From Vibrio lentus (lineage in GTDB: Bacteria; Pseudomonadota; Gammaproteobacteria; Enterobacterales; Vibrionaceae): a stretch of 64,000 bases of DNA. Below, piece by piece: positions 17,908 to 27,628 of the stretch. A program made the translations under genes and the position numbers. The notes below the pieces were generated by a model. It had not been told where the DNA came from. It did no database searches and saw only the letters and a program-made list of their open reading frames with translations. Position 1 is the stretch's first letter. Each line of letters begins with the position of its first letter. Location of the stretch: contig NZ_JAUFQE010000002.1 in the NCBI RefSeq assembly GCF_030409755.1, positions 1,178,001 to 1,242,000 of the forward strand. Direction: 5' to 3'.

Positions 17908-18737
17908 AGTGCACCTCCCATCTTCGCTGCGTTCTCAGGCGAGATGACTTCAATGCTCACTCGACGGTTTGTCAGCATGGTTCCGTCAGATTCACCCTCG
18001 AAAAGTGGCACCGTTTCACCGACTGATACTGCTTTAATTCGTTGTGGACTTAGGCCAAAGATAGTGAGGTATCGTTCGACTTGTTTTGCGCGTCCTAGCG
18101 CTAGCTTATCGTTGTATTCTTCAGAACCTGCCGCATCTGCGTGTCCTGTAACAATAAGGTCTAAAGATTTGTTTTCTTTTAAAATGTAAGACGCTTCGGC
18201 CAATTTACCCATATATTTAGGATTGACTTCGGTCGAATTTTGCGCGAATTGGTTGTCAACGTTTAGTAGGTCGTACAGTTGTTCGATCACAGACAACTGC
18301 ATACGAAATTGGTTTTCGTTTTTCGGTGGTTCACAACGCGCTTGAGAAGTCACGTAGTCGAGTTGAACTTCGAGTTCGTTAAGGCGCTTTCTTTGAATAA
18401 CAAGGTCATTAGCGGCATCTAACAAAAGGCCACCTTGCAGTTCACGAGCAATTCGGTTTTGTTTTTCAATGGCTTGAACGACAGCTGCAGGGAAGCACCA
18501 ACGCGCACCTTCTTGAACTAACGCATCTAAATGCAATTTTGCGAGTTGCCAATCAAAACGTAGTCCATGTTCAGGACCAAGAGGTTCGTCAGGCATGACA
18601 GGTGAGAAGTCAGAATTCTGGTAATTAAGTGAATCGTAGCTTTCAGCCAAACCGCCTGTGCCTTGCTCTGGATAGCTTGTGCAACCCAGAACTAGAGCAG
18701 ACAGAGAAAGGGCTATGTAGTTTTTAAATAGTTTCAT
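17904..18737 (-). CDS. sypB: OmpA-domain lipoprotein SypB
   Basis: This 277-residue protein has a lipoprotein signal peptide (LVLGC, lipidated C19) and a C-terminal OmpA-like peptidoglycan-binding domain, with VTGHADAAGSEEYNDKLALG and VSVGETVP. The middle part is helical. It probably anchors the export machine to peptidoglycan. It lies 69 bp after sypA and its end overlaps sypC, so sypA-B-C-D are one transcript from the sigma-54 promoter. Confidence 0.9.
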   Translation of the reverse strand: MKLFKNYIALSLSALVLGCTSYPEQGTGGLAESYDSLNYQNSDFSPVMPDEPLGPEHGLRFDWQLAKLHLDALVQEGARWCFPAAVVQAIEKQNRIARELQGGLLLDAANDLVIQRKRLNELEVQLDYVTSQARCEPPKNENQFRMQLSVIEQLYDLLNVDNQFAQNSTEVNPKYMGKLAEASYILKENKSLDLIVTGHADAAGSEEYNDKLALGRAKQVERYLTIFGLSPQRIKAVSVGETVPLFEGESDGTMLTNRRVSIEVISPENAAKMGGAL

Positions 18738-18806
18738 GCCAACGTCCTTTGTTTTTTCTTTTTATTATTATTTTTAGATACTTACTTCTAGCTTAGTGGA
18801 TCTTTT

Positions 18807-19133
18807 TTAATTAGCAGGACTTTTTGAGTTAACAGGGATAGCGTGACCAATACGAAGTAAGTTCATGATTTCTAGAGGTTGTCCTGAAACGTTTTCTAAA
18901 CGCATATTTCTTTCACGTTCTGTAAGACGTTTGAACATGTAGACGATTGCGCCCACGCCCGATGAATCAAGAAACTGTACTTGGCTGAAATCTACTTCGA
19001 TTTCTTGATGACCGTCGTTTGAAATAACATCATCGATGTCAGTTTGAGCATCGCGACTACCTGCTGCGTCTAAATCACCAAAAATAGAAAGAGTCAGTGT
19101 CGTAGTGTTTAAGTCAATTTTACGTAGTTCCAT
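18807..19133 (-). CDS. sypA: STAS-domain anti-sigma-antagonist-like regulator SypA
   Basis: This 108-residue single-domain STAS protein contains the phosphorylatable-serine motif FLDSSGVGAIVYMFK (S57/S58). In V. fischeri, SypA is controlled by phosphorylation through SypE and is needed for biofilm formation. sypE is not in the syp cluster here. The ATG at 19133 has AAGGAGA about 8 nt upstream; a longer frame from a TTG at 19259 would run across the promoter and is rejected. It is the first gene of the sypABCD transcript. Confidence 0.92.
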   Translation of the reverse strand: MELRKIDLNTTTLTLSIFGDLDAAGSRDAQTDIDDVISNDGHQEIEVDFSQVQFLDSSGVGAIVYMFKRLTERERNMRLENVSGQPLEIMNLLRIGHAIPVNSKSPAN

Positions 19134-19166
19134 AATGTTATCTCCTTGAATGCATGTGTTTACAAT

Positions 19167-19182
19167 TGCACTGAATGTGCCA
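19167..19182 (-). promoter_or_regulatory. Sigma-54 promoter for sypA
   Basis: On the minus strand TGGCACATTCAGTGCA carries a perfect -24 element and a GTGCA -12 element with five bases between. It ends about 35 bp before the sypA ATG. Confidence 0.88.
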
Positions 19183-19230
19183 ACTTTTATATCCTTTATT
19201 TTCAAATATTTAGAGTGCTTGGTTGTTCGG

Positions 19231-19245
19231 ATGTCATATTGAGAA
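19231..19245 (-). promoter_or_regulatory. SypG box 1 upstream of sypA
   Basis: On the minus strand TTCTCAATATGACAT matches TTCTCA-N3-TGM, with one deviation after that (C for D). It lies about 50-63 bp upstream of the -24 element. Confidence 0.7.
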
Positions 19246-19252
19246 ATAGGAC

Positions 19253-19267
19253 TTCTCAATATGAGAA
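19253..19267. promoter_or_regulatory. SypG box 2 upstream of sypA (near-palindromic)
   Basis: TTCTCAATATGAGAA matches the V. fischeri SypG consensus at every defined position and is almost a perfect palindrome. It starts 22 bp (about two helical turns) from box 1, suggesting side-by-side binding on one face of the DNA. Confidence 0.8.
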
Positions 19268-19427
19268 CTAAAAATGAGTGAATTTTTGAGAGCTACTAGG
19301 TATTAATTTGGTGAATGAAATCAAGGGTTGAATAATGTTGACGTTTGGATCGCATCGTTTATTTAATTCCTGATATCAACTCTGTTGAACACATAGGATG
19401 AAAGGAGTGAATAATACGGAGTGAATA

Positions 19428-20270
19428 ATGAGGTTAACCAAACTGGCTATAGCAACGTTTTGGGCGTGTACTTTACCTGCGCATTCATCGTATTTACCAC
19501 CGGATCAATTGGTGCTCGCCAATACCTATCAACAAGGGATAGATGTCTCTCAATATTGGAAAAGCGAAAAACTGGACGGTATTAGAGCGTTGTGGGATGG
19601 CGAGCATCTATACACACGTAACGGCAATCGAATTTATGTCCCTAAGTGGTTTGTCGCAAAACTTCCTAAAGTTCACTTAGAAGGTGAGTTATGGGCTGGG
19701 CGAGGTAACTTCCATATTGTTCAATCAACGGTTTTAGATCATACGCCCAGTGATACTGCGTGGCGGAAAATCGACTTCATGCTTTTTGACATGCCTGGTG
19801 CTGCTGGGGATTATCAAAAACGTTATTACAACATTCTGCATTGGGCGAGTGTGATTGATGAAAAGCATATTGGTTACATCGAACATTTCCCAATACCCAA
19901 TGAAGAGTTGTTATTCCAGCAGTTAGACAACATCGATGAAGAGAATGGTGAAGGCATTATGCTTCGTAAGATCACCAGTCGTTATCAAGCAGGAAGAAGC
20001 AACGACTTGTTGAAGCTCAAAAGACATCATGACGCCGAAGCAACCGTCATTGGTTATAAAGGTGGAACCGGCAAGTACAAAGGCATGATGGGCTCAATAT
20101 TGGTGCACACTGAAGAGGGTATTGAATTTTATATTGGGAGTGGGTTTAGCGATAAAATGAGATTAGCACCACCAGAAATCGGCAGTCGAATTACCTTCCG
20201 CTATAACGGCTTTACGCAAAACGGAAAGCCCAAGTTTGCACGCTTTGTTCGAGAAAAGAGTGAGTATTGA
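19428..20270 (+). CDS. Periplasmic ATP-dependent DNA ligase (Lig E type)
   Basis: This 280-residue minimal ATP-dependent ligase has a signal peptide (MRLTKLAIATFWACTLPAHS). The adenylation motif is KLDGIR (K48 as nucleophile), with later motifs LEGELWAG, FMLFDMPG, EGIMLRK and LLKLKRH, and a C-terminal OB fold (GSGFSDKMR). There is no zinc finger or BRCT domain. The family seals nicks in DNA, and Lig E proteins are exported in several proteobacteria with suggested roles in extracellular or incoming DNA. The gene is divergent from sypA, with about 295 bp between them. A shared terminator separates it from norM. Confidence 0.9.
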   Translation: MRLTKLAIATFWACTLPAHSSYLPPDQLVLANTYQQGIDVSQYWKSEKLDGIRALWDGEHLYTRNGNRIYVPKWFVAKLPKVHLEGELWAGRGNFHIVQSTVLDHTPSDTAWRKIDFMLFDMPGAAGDYQKRYYNILHWASVIDEKHIGYIEHFPIPNEELLFQQLDNIDEENGEGIMLRKITSRYQAGRSNDLLKLKRHHDAEATVIGYKGGTGKYKGMMGSILVHTEEGIEFYIGSGFSDKMRLAPPEIGSRITFRYNGFTQNGKPKFARFVREKSEY

Positions 20271-20322
20271 AAACAAAAGCAGTGACAGCATTCAAACGAG
20301 AATATTTAGGTTAACAGGAAAT

Positions 20323-20351
20323 AAAAAGAGCCCTGACAATTCAGAGCTCTT
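20323..20351. terminator. Bidirectional terminator between ligase gene and norM
   Basis: The stem AAGAGC-C-CTGA/TCAG-A-GCTCTT has a 4-nt loop and A/T-rich flanks, between two converging genes. Confidence 0.75.
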
Positions 20352-20399
20352 GAGGTTTATTTGTATACTGGATTTACGTTAGTAATTCGCGACTAATTA

Positions 20400-21770
20400 T
20401 TAACGAGAACTAAACTCTAGCTGAACATCGTCGTCTTGTTTGTGCATCCAGTGCAGGCGCATACCCAACATAATGGCTGCTGACGTAAGACCAATGATGA
20501 AACCAATCCAGAAACCATGTGCGCCCATAGGCTCAACTATCCAGTCTTTCATTCCTAAAACGTAGCCAATCGGGAGGCCAAGCAGCCAGTAGGCAACGAA
20601 GGTAATGTTGAAGATCGAACGCATGTCTTTGTATCCGCGCAAAGCACCCGCCGCAATCACTTGAATTGCATCTGTACATTGATATACCGCAGCGAACAAC
20701 AACAGCTGCATGGCAACGGTAATAACCGCCGTATTTTCAGTGTAAAGCAGCGAAACTTGTTCTCTGAACAACACGGTTAGGGCAGCCGTCATAAACGCCG
20801 TTACTAATCCAACAATAATGCCCACATGTGTCGCTATTCTTGCGCCTTCTGTGTTGCCTTGACCCAATTTATGGCCAACACGAATACTCACCGCAGCACC
20901 AATACTCATTGGAATCATGAACACAAGTGAAGAGAAGTTAATCGCGACTTGGTGCGCGGCAACAATCAATGAGCCTAATGGTGCCACCAATAAAGAAACG
21001 ACTGCAAATAGCGTTACTTCAAAAAAGATTGCAGCGGCAACCGGGAAACCAAGTTTGAACAAACGGATTTGGGCTTTTAACTGTGGCTTATGGAACGTGC
21101 CAAAGATATTAATTTTCGCTAAACGCTTCGATGTTAAAACGTAAGCAAATAATAAAGCGAACATCACCCAATAGACGATTGCCGTCGCTACGCCACAACC
21201 AACACCACCAAGAGCAGGCGCGCCTAGCTTTCCGTATACAAACATCCAGTTAAGCGGAATGTTTAATAGTAAGCCGATAAAACCGATAACCATTGCGGGT
21301 TTGGTTAAAGACATACCATCAGTAAAACTTCTTAAAGTTTGGAACAGCAAAAATGCAGGAACAGCAAACATCACGGCATTCATATAGCCGATGGTCTTGT
21401 CTGCCATGAGCTGTTCAATATCCATCCATTCAAGTATCAGTTGCGTTTGAAAGAGCACACCAATGATAGGAAGGGAGATGATGAGCGCTAAAAATGCGCC
21501 TTGTTGAATCTCAAATGGAATCTTTACTTGGCGACCCGAGCCATTCAATTGTGCCACTACAGGAACAAGTGCCATTAATAGACCCACGCCAAATAGAATG
21601 GATGGTAACCAAATACTTGCTGCAATCGAAACCGCCGCCATATCAATAGCACTTACGCCACCGGCCATAACGGTATCAACAAAACCCATTCCGGTTTGTG
21701 CAACTGATGCGATCAAAACTGGGGTCGCAAGTTTGATTAAATTAGAGGCTTCTTCTTTGTAACGATGCAC
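20400..21770 (-). CDS. norM: MATE-family multidrug/Na+ antiporter NorM
   Basis: This is a twelve-helix MATE transporter. With the GTG start at 21770 (HRYKEEASNLIKLATPV) it is 456 residues, the usual length of Vibrio NorM, and GGAG lies 7 nt upstream. An upstream frame to 21884 lacks family resemblance. Recognisable segments are FVDTVMAGG near the N-terminus and GYKDMRS in the second half. It exports cationic drugs and dyes in exchange for Na+ or H+. It is divergent from riboflavin synthase, the arrangement commonly seen in vibrios. Confidence 0.93.
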   Translation of the reverse strand: MHRYKEEASNLIKLATPVLIASVAQTGMGFVDTVMAGGVSAIDMAAVSIAASIWLPSILFGVGLLMALVPVVAQLNGSGRQVKIPFEIQQGAFLALIISLPIIGVLFQTQLILEWMDIEQLMADKTIGYMNAVMFAVPAFLLFQTLRSFTDGMSLTKPAMVIGFIGLLLNIPLNWMFVYGKLGAPALGGVGCGVATAIVYWVMFALLFAYVLTSKRLAKINIFGTFHKPQLKAQIRLFKLGFPVAAAIFFEVTLFAVVSLLVAPLGSLIVAAHQVAINFSSLVFMIPMSIGAAVSIRVGHKLGQGNTEGARIATHVGIIVGLVTAFMTAALTVLFREQVSLLYTENTAVITVAMQLLLFAAVYQCTDAIQVIAAGALRGYKDMRSIFNITFVAYWLLGLPIGYVLGMKDWIVEPMGAHGFWIGFIIGLTSAAIMLGMRLHWMHKQDDDVQLEFSSR

Positions 21771-21931
21771 AAACAACTCCAAATAAGAGAGAAAATTAGA
21801 ATAATAGCGTAGGAATAGACATTCTGAAGGAATCAGAGACACTGATCTTGAGCTTCCACTGGACGAATCATAAAGAAATGTCACAATACTTGCTATGAAA
21901 AACTGTTACTAAAATGCTAAATAGGAATCTT

Positions 21932-22540
21932 ATGTTTACAGGTATCGTTCAAGGCATGGCTACACTGGTTGCTATCAACAAAAAAGAGTTGTTTCAGACT
22001 CATACCATTGAGTTAAACGACGAGATGGTTGAAGGATTAGCGATTGGTGCTTCAGTCGCTCATAACGGTTGTTGCTTAACCGTTACTGAAATCTCAGGTA
22101 ACCAAATCTCATTTGATCTCATGCAAGCAACACTAAGACTCACCAACTTAGGCCAACTCGATGTTGGTGACCAAGTAAACGTCGAGCGCGCCGCTAAGTT
22201 TGGTGACGAGATCGGTGGTCACAGCATGTCTGGGCACATCGCACTTATGGCTAAGTTAGTCGAAGTGATTAAAACGGAAAACAACCGTACGCTTTGGTTC
22301 GAATTACCAGAAGCATCGATGAAATATGTTCTGAGCAAAGGCTACATTGGCGTCGATGGCTGTTCATTAACGATTGGTGAAGTGGAAGACAACCGTTTCT
22401 CCGTACATCTAATCCCAGAAACGCTGAATCGCACTCTATTTGGTGGCCGTGAAGTAGGGGACGATGTGAACATCGAATTCGACCCTCAAACACAAGCTAT
22501 CGTTGATACCGTAGAACGCGTACTCGCAAATCAGAAGTAA
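21932..22540 (+). CDS. ribE: Riboflavin synthase alpha chain
   Basis: This protein of about 202 residues is made of two lumazine-binding repeats: [12 protein letters not shown] with GCCLTVTE, and [11 protein letters not shown] with [10 protein letters not shown]. It converts two 6,7-dimethyl-8-ribityllumazine molecules to riboflavin. The MFTGIV start at 21932 is characteristic of the family; an upstream in-frame ATG at 21914 is not. No FMN riboswitch is visible upstream. A strong terminator follows at 22593. Confidence 0.95.
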   Translation: MFTGIVQGMATLVAINKKELFQTHTIELNDEMVEGLAIGASVAHNGCCLTVTEISGNQISFDLMQATLRLTNLGQLDVGDQVNVERAAKFGDEIGGHSMSGHIALMAKLVEVIKTENNRTLWFELPEASMKYVLSKGYIGVDGCSLTIGEVEDNRFSVHLIPETLNRTLFGGREVGDDVNIEFDPQTQAIVDTVERVLANQK

Positions 22541-22592
22541 CCTGAACGACAAGGTTTATAGTTTGAGTAATTAAGATATCGTTATAAATAGT

Positions 22593-22620
22593 AAAAAGAG
22601 CACATCAGGTGCTCTTTTTT
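22593..22620 (+). terminator. Terminator after riboflavin synthase
   Basis: The stem AAAAAGAGCAC/GTGCTCTTTTTT has a short loop and a T-run. Confidence 0.9.
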
Positions 22621-22648
22621 GATCGGGGCTGAACCGAAAAATGATTGG

Positions 22649-22852
22649 TCAGAAAACTTGTTCATCGTCTGCATCAATCGAGAGATTAATTCTGTCTCTC
22701 ACTTCATCTACCTGCATGTCGAGGTGAATGGCATTGCAACACGCTGGACAATCGTCGTAGAAGTCTTGGCTACCATTGGAAGCATCGAGCGTTATGCTGA
22801 TGGCGTGCCCACAATGAGGGCAAGAGACATGTTTCTCGGTGTATTTGTGCAT
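22649..22852 (-). CDS. CPXCG-motif cysteine-rich small protein
   Basis: This 67-residue protein has two zinc-ribbon-like CxxC pairs: CPHCG at residues 11-15 and CPACC at 35-39. The tail is acidic (DEVRDRINLSIDADDEQVF). It belongs to the small Cys_rich_CPXG family of gammaproteobacteria, whose role is unknown. It stands alone between the riboflavin synthase terminator and the kinase gene. Confidence 0.8.
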   Translation of the reverse strand: MHKYTEKHVSCPHCGHAISITLDASNGSQDFYDDCPACCNAIHLDMQVDEVRDRINLSIDADDEQVF

Positions 22853-23020
22853 GGCGAATTCTCCTCACTGTAACTTTTATCAATTGCAGCCGCTTTATCG
22901 AACGTGGCTCGCTTTCCCAATCGTAGGCGCTTATATCTAACGTTCTAGCTTATGTCGATCCTAGAAGCTTATATCGAACAGGCTGCTTGTATGGTTCTTG
23001 GTCAACCGTTGTGATTGATA

Positions 23021-23887
23021 TTAAACGGCCTGAATCTTCTGAATACACGCTTCGGTTTGTGCTAAATACTCACCGCCAAATTGATTGCAGTGATTTAGAA
23101 GATGGTACAAGTTGTAAATGTCTTTTCGATCAGTATAGCCAACGTCTAGTGGCATGATGCTTTGATAGCCGTCATAAAACTCTTCAGGGAAGCCTTCGAA
23201 CAATTCGGTTAGCGCTAAATCGCACTCATGGTCACCCCAGTAACAAGCGGGGTCGTAACAAATTGGGCCAAAAGCAGAATTGGCAACATTTCCGTTCCAA
23301 AGATCACCGTGAAGTAACGAAGGGCGAGGGTTGTGGCCTGCAAGTCGCATATTTACCACGTCGACGATATCGTCGATATCACCAAATTCGATGCCTTTTT
23401 CTTTCAGAAGTTGCAGCTGAAAACCTATACGCTGCTCTGAGAAAAAACGGCCCCATTTTTTGTGCCACGGATTGGGCTGAAGGGTACTGCCTATATAGTT
23501 ATCTTGGTCGCAACCAAACTCTTTTTGTTCGCCCCAGCTGTGCAATTGTGCCAGTTGAACGCCAAAGTCATAACTATTATTGCCTGTTTCTAAAGGCTTG
23601 GTTGGTAGGTAATTAAGAATAATGAACGAGCACTCTTTGGTTTTACCAATCAGCACCAACTCTGGGACGTAGACTGTGGAAGTATTTCTTAGTAAGCGCA
23701 GGTTCTCAGCTTCAATTTCAAATTTTGGGAGAAATTCCCGCTGATTCACTTTTACAAAGTAACGTTCATTACCATCACTGATCATATAGCAATCGTTAAT
23801 GTCACCACCAGGCACCTTAGTACGTTCAGTAATCTGAAAGTTGAATAAAAGGGTGTCTGAAAGCTGTTGAGAAATGGCCTGCCACAT
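23021..23887 (-). CDS. Fructosamine-kinase family protein (YniA-like)
   Basis: This 288-residue protein has the aminoglycoside-phosphotransferase fold. It contains the N-lobe lysine in RYFVKVN, the catalytic HGDLWNGNV loop near residue 195 and the metal-binding YDPACYWGDHECDLALTE segment. Bacterial members phosphorylate sugar-amine adducts (protein repair) or small ketoamine substrates. It is a single-gene unit. Confidence 0.88.
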   Translation of the reverse strand: MWQAISQQLSDTLLFNFQITERTKVPGGDINDCYMISDGNERYFVKVNQREFLPKFEIEAENLRLLRNTSTVYVPELVLIGKTKECSFIILNYLPTKPLETGNNSYDFGVQLAQLHSWGEQKEFGCDQDNYIGSTLQPNPWHKKWGRFFSEQRIGFQLQLLKEKGIEFGDIDDIVDVVNMRLAGHNPRPSLLHGDLWNGNVANSAFGPICYDPACYWGDHECDLALTELFEGFPEEFYDGYQSIMPLDVGYTDRKDIYNLYHLLNHCNQFGGEYLAQTEACIQKIQAV

Positions 23888-24456
23888 AGGAAATCCTCAC
23901 AGAACTGTTGATTTGAAATACTAAATACAAATAGTTTAATAGCAATAGTTTAGGATAAATCTGAGCAATTTATAGACGTTCTGGTCAATGTTCTTAGCTC
24001 TTGTTCCGTTCGATATGCATCAATTATAGAATTTGTGAACTCGAACTGTCTCAATGCCGTTGATATACCAGAAGAAATCATACTTTGTTAGGTCGCCAAC
24101 GGTTTGGAACAGGTATCACATCTGAGCTAGATAAGATCCCTGTTAAGTGGAAAAGAAGGGGCGGATTGGTATCGTCTACACGTTACCTTATTTGGTTCTA
24201 TTAAGATGGTTAGCGCTCATAAGGCAATAGGTAGAATGTCAGTAAGGTATTAAATCCTTTTGTCGCTTGGCTTTTCACCTGTTTAGTTCGATGGCTTGTT
24301 TGATACTTGAGAGGTTGATTTAAATTTGAGCTCAAATGCTAACAAAGATCATTTAAATGCGACTTTTAATAATAAAATGATGACAAATGACCTAATTTAC
24401 ATAGTATTAGCCAAGTACGTATTAATCTACTCTTGAGCTTAAAACGGAGATTTATT
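23888..24456. other. Long intergenic region, no recognised feature
   Basis: About 570 bp between the kinase and the DUF3802-like gene. I see no ORF with a ribosome site, no tRNA-like fold and no clear hairpin. It presumably contains both promoters and could hide a small RNA. Confidence 0.4.
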
Positions 24457-24801
24457 GTGGTTGTAGAAACCGATGGCTACTTAGCTTTAATCGAGCACCT
24501 ATCATTCAACCTGGATGTATTCACCAAAGGTACTGGTGATACTGGCACTGAAAGTGTCGAAGACATCGTAACTGACATGATTTCAAGCAACATCATGGCT
24601 ATTTTCGAGCAAAACCCAGAATTGCATGCCAGCGTTCGTTTTCAATTGTTGAAAGAGGCCGATGCTGTTGTCGCTGATTTAGGTGAAGTATTAGCAGGTG
24701 TTTGGGCTAAGAAAGCGACGAACGAACAGATTGTTTTTCTTGATGAATACATCGCATTAGTGAAGAACTTGTTTGATACTGCTGTGGCTAAATACGACTA
24801 A
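24457..24801 (+). CDS. DUF3802-like Vibrio protein
   Basis: This acidic helical protein of about 114 residues starts VVVETDGYLALIEHL. I chose the GTG at 24457 because CGGAG lies 7 nt upstream; an earlier TTG at 24433 has none. It resembles the DUF3802 family found in vibrios and relatives, of unknown function. There is no signal peptide or membrane segment. The family name is recalled from sequence resemblance only. Confidence 0.65.
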   Translation: MVVETDGYLALIEHLSFNLDVFTKGTGDTGTESVEDIVTDMISSNIMAIFEQNPELHASVRFQLLKEADAVVADLGEVLAGVWAKKATNEQIVFLDEYIALVKNLFDTAVAKYD

Positions 24802-24855
24802 GATAAGTTGCTGCTGCTATTAAATAAAGGCAATAAAAGTCAGATAGACTTCAAT

Positions 24856-25341
24856 CTATATACGTCTAAAGTGCCAGAATTTTGAAGCCCAGTAGGGGTT
24901 ATCAAGCCTTGAAATAATCACGCCTTTAGACGTAGACGCATGTAGGAACTGTTTGTTTCCCAGATAAACACCTACATGTCGAACCTTTGGTGAGGTTTTG
25001 AAAAAGACCAGATCACCGCTTATCGCTTGCTCATATGCGATTTCTTTCCCTTGTTGACTCTGATCTTTTGTCGTCCTTGGCAGTGCTTGCTGGGTCGCAT
25101 TTTGTACTGCAATTTGAACAAATGCAGAGCAATCAACACCTCTAAATGACGTGCCACCAAAGTGATAAGGCACACCTTTCCACTGGTCATACACGCTCAT
25201 ATAGGCATTAACAGTCAATTGTTCTGATTTTGATAAGGGTTTCTGTGCGGTTTGACTGAAGTGAGAGGGAGGTGGTGTCGAGCTACATGCAGCTAATGTT
25301 GCGAAAGTTATTGTAACTGCAAGCATTTTCCTGAATTTCAT
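24856..25341 (-). CDS. NlpC/P60 lipoprotein peptidase
   Basis: This 161-residue lipoprotein has lipobox LAAC (C19) and an NlpC/P60 domain with catalytic C71 in GVDCSAFVQ, followed by RHVGVYLGN and FLHAST carrying the histidines. It should cleave D-glutamyl-meso-DAP peptide bonds in peptidoglycan, as Spr/MepS does in E. coli. It is a single gene, converging on the DUF3802-like gene. Confidence 0.9.
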   Translation of the reverse strand: MKFRKMLAVTITFATLAACSSTPPPSHFSQTAQKPLSKSEQLTVNAYMSVYDQWKGVPYHFGGTSFRGVDCSAFVQIAVQNATQQALPRTTKDQSQQGKEIAYEQAISGDLVFFKTSPKVRHVGVYLGNKQFLHASTSKGVIISRLDNPYWASKFWHFRRI

Positions 25342-25445
25342 ACGTAACTCTTCTGAAAAAAAAATGAAATAAAAACGTCATCAAGGACTTCTAGTATACG
25401 AACTAACTTAAGGATATCTCTTTTCGTAGTCAAACTGGATTTCAC

Positions 25446-27500
25446 ATGCCCGACACAAATTTATCAATAAAACCCTCACGTTATACATTCTCGCTCATCC
25501 AAACCGTTAGTGCTGTCTTTATTTCCATTCTTTTACTTGTCAGCTTTTTATCAATGGTCAGCATAAGAGGTGTTGAGCGAGTAGGCGGATATTTCGATAC
25601 GCTATCGGAGCAAGCATTACCGCTTGCGTTGCACAACGCAGAATTAACTCAGAGCGTATTAGAACAAGTCAAACTTCTCACTTATAGCACCCAATCAACC
25701 GACTTAGATACACTGAATGCAACGCGAGGATCGATTGATCAACTCGCTTCCGAGAGTAACGCAACGCTAGAGGAACTCCTTTTTATTTCCCAATCTTTTC
25801 CTGATGCGATCTCTTTAGAACAACAACAGAACCTTATCGATGATATGGCGCAACTGCAAACCATGACCAACACGGTTCTGCTCGCCCAGATTGAGATTCA
25901 AAATAAGCAAAACCTGATCGACAGCAAAATGGGTGAGTTCCGTTACGGTGTTGGCTCGATCGGACCCGAAATGAACCGTATCAGTTCGTTTTTGGTGGAA
26001 GATAATCCAGAAGCCAGTGATGCAGCGAATCGTTTCACTTCAAGTGCTTCAGCAATGGCAAATACCTTCTTGATGTTGATGATGCAATCTGACATCGAGA
26101 AAGCACAAGACGAATATCGCCAATTAAGAAACCGAATTGCGGGCCTGAATTTGGCTTACAGTGACTTTGCAGATTGGCATCCTGACATTGCTGAATTCGC
26201 AAGCCTAACCGCACCTTATGAAATGGTAAAAGAAGGCTTCACAGAACAAGGCGTTATCAAGCAACTGCTATCGAAATTAGAGTTAGTTCAACAACAAGAG
26301 CAAGATCTCGCTGAAGTGATCTCTTTAGCGAACACTGTCATCAACATACTGAACCAATTATCTTTTACCGCTTCTCAGTTGATTGATGAGAGCGAGCTCG
26401 TTGTTAATCAGACCATTACCAATATTGACCGAGTGTTGTTTATCAGCGGTCTAGTGATCGCCGTAATCATCGTGCTTTCATGGTTAGTGTTACGTCGCTG
26501 GGTCAACAAAGGCCTTAAAAATATTACGCAACAACTGAGCTTGCTTGCAGAGCATGATTTCTCAAAACAAAGCGCATTGGTTGGCCCTTTAGAGTTACAA
26601 GTGATTGCCTCTAAGCTGAATACCGTGGTCGATTCAACAGCGGATTCCGTGCGCTTGGTGACACGTAACTGCGAAACGCTTTACCAAACCGCAGAAGTAA
26701 GCCATGACGCAGCGGAACAAACTAATTCGAGCCTGAATGAGCAGAACGAATCGTTGCAGAACATGATTACTACGATTACTGAGCTTGAAGCCTCTATTGG
26801 TGAAATTGCACGTATTTCTAATGCATCAAATGACGACGCGCTACTTGCTGAAAACGAATCGGTAACCGGCAGCCAAGTTGTCGGGCTCAATCAACAACGC
26901 CTGCAAGCTTTAGAACACTCTTTGAGTTTGAACGAAGAGTCGATGACCGACCTCGACGGGCGCGTTAAACAGATCCGTGAAATGGTTGACGTGATCAGCG
27001 GTATTGCAGAAAACACCAACTTGCTGGCATTGAACGCCGCAATCGAAGCAGCGCGAGCTGGTGAACAAGGCCGAGGCTTTGCCGTAGTTGCCGATGAGGT
27101 CAGAAAACTAGCCAGCGGTACTTCTCAACAAACCACTAATATTCGCAATATGATGAATGAGTTGGTTGCAGCAGCTGGACGCTCTCGCTCGGCGGTAACT
27201 GAGTCGCGAAGCGAAATGGCCAATGCGATGCAAACCAGTGGTGATGTTAAGCAAGCTTTTGAAAAGATTGAAGTTGCAGTGAGTCAGATTAAAGGACGAG
27301 TCGAGCAAATCATGGTGGCGACAGAACAACAAGCACGAGCCACTGTTGATGTTACATATTCAATCACCCGTGTATCAGAGCAGGGTGAAGATACCAAATT
27401 GCAGTTAGAATCCATGATTGAAAGCTCAGAACAAGTCGCTGAGATAGCAGGGCACCAACAAGCCATGCTTCACAAGTACCAGTTGCAAGCTGAAAAGTAG
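25446..27500 (+). CDS. Methyl-accepting chemotaxis protein
   Basis: This 684-residue receptor has an N-terminal membrane segment (about 18-40), a long helical periplasmic domain, a second membrane segment (about 330-350) and a short HAMP-like region. The signalling domain carries the hairpin tip [20 protein letters not shown]. The sensed ligand cannot be read from sequence. It is a single gene with a clear terminator. Confidence 0.93.
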   Translation: MPDTNLSIKPSRYTFSLIQTVSAVFISILLLVSFLSMVSIRGVERVGGYFDTLSEQALPLALHNAELTQSVLEQVKLLTYSTQSTDLDTLNATRGSIDQLASESNATLEELLFISQSFPDAISLEQQQNLIDDMAQLQTMTNTVLLAQIEIQNKQNLIDSKMGEFRYGVGSIGPEMNRISSFLVEDNPEASDAANRFTSSASAMANTFLMLMMQSDIEKAQDEYRQLRNRIAGLNLAYSDFADWHPDIAEFASLTAPYEMVKEGFTEQGVIKQLLSKLELVQQQEQDLAEVISLANTVINILNQLSFTASQLIDESELVVNQTITNIDRVLFISGLVIAVIIVLSWLVLRRWVNKGLKNITQQLSLLAEHDFSKQSALVGPLELQVIASKLNTVVDSTADSVRLVTRNCETLYQTAEVSHDAAEQTNSSLNEQNESLQNMITTITELEASIGEIARISNASNDDALLAENESVTGSQVVGLNQQRLQALEHSLSLNEESMTDLDGRVKQIREMVDVISGIAENTNLLALNAAIEAARAGEQGRGFAVVADEVRKLASGTSQQTTNIRNMMNELVAAAGRSRSAVTESRSEMANAMQTSGDVKQAFEKIEVAVSQIKGRVEQIMVATEQQARATVDVTYSITRVSEQGEDTKLQLESMIESSEQVAEIAGHQQAMLHKYQLQAEK

Positions 27501-27562
27501 ACACGTTCGTTGCTGTTTGTTGATAAATATTGAATAACTACCAAGCGAGATAGGATTTATGC

Positions 27563-27598
27563 AAAAGGCAGAGTGCGAGACTCTGCCTTTTCTTTTTT
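27563..27598 (+). terminator. Terminator after chemoreceptor gene
   Basis: The 11-bp stem AAAGGCAGAGT/ACTCTGCCTTT is followed by a T-run. Confidence 0.9.
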
Positions 27599-27628
27599 AA
27601 CGCTATTTACCTGTCTATTTGAGCTTCT

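Noticed and set aside
19134..19259. TTG-initiated extension of sypA
   Set aside because: It spans the sigma-54 promoter and SypG boxes; the ATG at 19133 has a strong ribosome site.
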